Positions 60,761 to 64,000 of a stretch of 64,000 nucleotides of DNA are shown here, in pieces (position 1 is the stretch's first letter; the number at the start of each line of letters is the position of its first letter). The DNA comes from Acridotheres tristis (taxonomy: Eukaryota > Chordata > Aves > Passeriformes > Sturnidae): the NCBI GenBank assembly GCA_037013685.1, contig CM072889.1:18733976-18797975 (forward strand), written 5' to 3'. Made by a program: the position numbers and the translations under genes. Under the pieces are notes generated by a model. That model worked only from the letters and a program-made list of their open reading frames with translations, did no database searches and was not told where the DNA came from.

Positions 60761-62768
60761 CTGATTATAATTTACAATTTTCTATCATCCTGGTTTTACA
60801 ACTCCACTGCTTAAATGCAAATGGAAGCTAATGGCTCCCATTTTATGCAGCTTTTGAAAGCAACACCCAATCTGAGCCAATACAGAATTTCTATATTGCA
60901 GTTTTATTTCACTTTCCACTATATGGAGCATTGCTTAGTATTTTTCAAGGTAGTTTAATATCTTGCCTCTGTAGGCTCCTATTTTGTGGTTGTGGAAGAA
61001 TTACAGCAACACTTGAGAAATGAGTAGGCTTTGGAAATTATTTAAGCTTCGTGTTTCTGAATTACTGTCTGTTTGCACCAATCTTAAATTCTTTCAGTGT
61101 TCTTAATGGGGAGAAACAGAGAAACCATTTCCTCTGTTTTGCTCCTTTTCTTGCCATAAAATAAGTATTTTTCTTCATGTGCTTAAGATCTCCCTCACAT
61201 CTAAATTAAATTTTTTGAAGTCAATAATATTCATTGTTCACACATTATTTTTATAGTACTTATAGTATCAGTTCTTTTCCAATCTCTATTTGTTGATTTT
61301 TTTGAGATATCAGACTGATTTCCAAGTGTGATTTTTCCTCTCACATGGGGAAACCCTTTCCAGTGCCAAGGCTAGCCCACTCCTACAGCACTCAAAAACA
61401 TGAACATTTTCATCAGGGGTCTGCTTAGCCCCTAAAAGGAAAGGCTGACATTTTGGGGATTGTTCATTGAAATTCACTTTTAGATATATTTAAAGTGGCT
61501 TTAGGAATAGTAGCACAAAATTTATCCCCAAACCTACCATAATGAGTAATGGAAGTGTCTTTTTAGAGGAACAGCAAAATGTGAAACACAGTAAGAAAAA
61601 AAAAATAAAAATTATAATGCTGTGAATGCCTCATCTGTTTAATGATAAAAACAAGTTCACAAATCAACTTTCAGTCCAAGCACAACTGGCTGTCCAGTGA
61701 GGAGACCTTTATCATGAAGAAAAACAGTTCACTGAGTAAACAGCTTCAACAATTTGCAAGGAATGGTTTAATTATGATATCTTACTTGTCACATATAGTC
61801 TGAAATCACATTAATTATATCAAACACCACTGGTGACAGTTCTCACTTTACTGAGCTTGCTTCCCAATTCCAGGGCATTATTTCCACCTAAACCACTCAG
61901 TGCCACTGATCAGGACCAAAGGCACCAATGGAATTGACAGTGAGAACACTTAGGTAAAAATGCTCTTAAAATAGAGTGAAAGCAATTTCCCAAGCTTAGT
62001 GCAGCAGTCATTAAAAGCCAGAGCTGTATGTATGAGAAATTATTTGAAAAGATTCTTTTTGGTAAATGCATTTTTGAAGAGTATATGCTTTATCATTTGT
62101 TGAAAAATCTGGAAAGGGAAGTAATTCTGTGTAGCTTATTTATGGGCTACATTCACTGATTTTCAGTTTTTTCTTTAACTGCATGAGTAATTCTTTGGCA
62201 ATACGCCTTCAAAGTTAAAAGGATGAACATTAAATTATGCACAGAACATTTTAGCAAAGACTGCTCATGCTGCACACAGGAATAGGAATCCACATTTCGA
62301 ATTTTATTTGGTCTCAGGATTTTAAATTGTGGCAGATAACAATCTATTAGCTCCCAAATTTGTAGGTACTCTGCTGGTAAGTGTTTCATTTAATATCTCT
62401 TCCACAGACTCTCCCCATGTTCTGATTTCCATTTAACAGCTGAAAGGAAATTAAGCTCTACAGGTTCTTGTCAGGTGATTTTAAATTCTAGACAGAACCA
62501 GCTTCCCTATCAAACATGTGGTCGTTTATTTTAAGTCCAAAGAGGAAAAAAAAAACAAGTCTCTGTAGCTTTCTACTGCTGTCCTCATTCTATCACTGGA
62601 ACACAAATCCACTTCAGGGCTTCGACTGAACAGGAGTGGTGATAATTAAACAGGAAGGAACAGAACCATTCCAGCTGCACAAAAAAGAGCTTTGGAAATG
62701 GTTCAGGGATGCTGAAACAATCCTGGGTGACTTCAGCTTTTCTACCTGATGTCTGAGGCACCTCAAAA
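60761..62768. other. Unique non-coding sequence
   Basis: AT-rich and repeat-free. No gene recognised. Purine runs near 61594 and 62546 are short. Confidence 0.5.
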
Positions 62769-63388
62769 ACACTGACCCAGAGCCACCCCAGGGACACCAA
62801 ACCCCACCCAAAGCCACCCCAGGGACACCAAACCCCACCCAAAGCCACCCCAGGAACACCCAGCACAGAGCCAGAGCCACCCCAGGGACACCCAACACTG
62901 ACCCAGAGCCACCCCAGGGACACCCAACACAGACCCAGAGCCACCCCAGGGACACCAAACCCCACCCAGAGCCACCCCAGGGACACCAAACCCCACCCAG
63001 AGCCACCCCAGGGACACCCAGCATGGACCCAGAGCCACCCCAGGGACACCCAACACTGACCCAGAGCCACCCCAGGGACACCCAACACTGACCCAGAGCC
63101 ACCCCAGGGACACCCAGCATGCACCCAGAGCCACCCCAGGGACAAACACCAACCCAAAGCCACCCCAGGGACACCCAGCACTGACCCAAAGCAACCCCAG
63201 GAACACCCAGCACAGAGCCAGAGCCACCCCAGGGACACCCAGCATGGACCCAAAGCCACCCCAGGGACACCAAGCCCCCACCCAAAGGCACCCCAGGGAC
63301 ACCAAGCCCCCACCCAAAGGCACCCCAGGGACACCAAGCCCCCACCCAAAGGCACTCCAGGGACACCAAGCCCCCACCCAAAGCCCCA
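62769..63388 (-). repeat. 32-bp minisatellite, about 19-20 units
   Basis: The plus-strand unit follows CCAGAGCCACCCCAGGGACA plus CCCAACACTGAC. Most units are 31-32 bp, and one near 63140 is shorter. The last four units use CACCAAGCCCCCACCCAAAGG variants. The minus strand is G-rich. Because 32 is not a multiple of three and the units lack minus-strand stops, all three minus-strand frames stay open across the array (frames of 274, 255 and 208 codons). All are Gly/Trp/Val-rich repeat translations, so none is called as a gene. Confidence 0.97.
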
Positions 63389-64000
63389 CATCACTGTGTG
63401 CCTCAGCAAAGGCGAGTCCCAGAAATGATCAGGGGCTGGACAGGGTTTTGAGCAGCTCTGTCAGAAATCACAGAGCTCTGTGGCTCCAGCCCTGCTGCAG
63501 GAGGGGGGACAGGGGCAGCTCCAAGCAGCACCTGGGGGGATGCACAGAGCCAGCAGATCACTCTCAGCCACCTGGGCTGATTAAAAACATGGCCTTGCTA
63601 AGCCTGGCCTAACTCTCCATCCCTACAGAGGTGTAGGAGAACGTGGCAGCTACCAGGGATGGCCTCTCACTCAAATCATTAAAAGGGAGCAAAAAATAAC
63701 ACTGAGTATGCAATAAGGTAAAGATCTTCTATTTTAAATCTCTGCAGGAAAGGCTGAGGAAAATGTGAAATCAAAATGTGAAATCATTTGAAGACTTGTT
63801 GAAAGGAAGTGGGAAATGACAGTCCTGCATAGCTAATGGCACATCACTGAGCAGTAAACACTGCTGCCAGTGACCAGATCTGAGTCATCTCAAAGCACAG
63901 CTCTTATTCACACTCTGTCAGGGATCACGGTAATAATGTACTAATGAGGCATCTGCAAACTTCCTCAAACTTTTCCTTTTCTAGAGATCCTGACGAGCCT
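63389..64000. other. Unique non-coding sequence
   Basis: No supported feature apart from a 13-bp tandem duplication (AAAATGTGAAATC) at about 63760-63786. Confidence 0.5.

Noticed and set aside
62585..63409. 274-codon minus-strand frame and two overlapping ones
   Set aside because: All are products of the 32-bp minisatellite, with no domain outside the array and all three frames equally open.

Overview
The window reads as vertebrate nuclear DNA, most likely from a bird. It has long AT-rich unique stretches, strong CpG depletion and no long open frames outside repeats. Its few interspersed repeats are mostly short CR1 LINE 3' ends and LTR fragments of the kind found in bird genomes. A passerine or other neoavian bird is plausible, but the species cannot be fixed from the sequence alone. 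I found no coding exon I could assign to a known gene, so the window is probably a gene-poor intergenic region or the inside of a very long intron. The longest open frames come from tandem repeats, old transposon sequence or chance.

Layout. 1-9.3 kb is mostly unique. It holds a CR1 end at 0.7 kb, a motif-rich stretch near 3.5-4.4 kb that might be a conserved regulatory element, a diverged pair of direct repeats at 7.0 and 8.2 kb, and an (ATT)n(GTT)n microsatellite. 9.3-13.5 kb holds two CR1 ends and a perfect 31-copy AAGGG pentanucleotide array. 14.8-18.0 kb holds the two opposite ends of one type of avian LTR, about 2.7 kb apart, with a CpG-rich segment between them. 18-28.4 kb is unique, with a strong-looking but untested exon signal on the minus strand at 24.6 kb. 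28.45-28.95 kb is a probable solo LTR on the minus strand. At 33.7 kb there is a nearly perfect 121-bp palindrome. 42-45 kb carries three CR1 pieces.

47-50.4 kb is the most structured part. A 26-27-bp minisatellite of about 30 units is followed by a pair of roughly 420-bp inverted repeats around a 1-kb spacer. 50.4-62.7 kb is mostly unique, with three CR1 ends. At 62.77-63.39 kb a 32-bp minisatellite leaves all three minus-strand frames open.

No set of genes works together here. The interest lies in repeat structure and possible non-coding transcription. Family assignments of repeats were made by recall of consensus features, without database searches.
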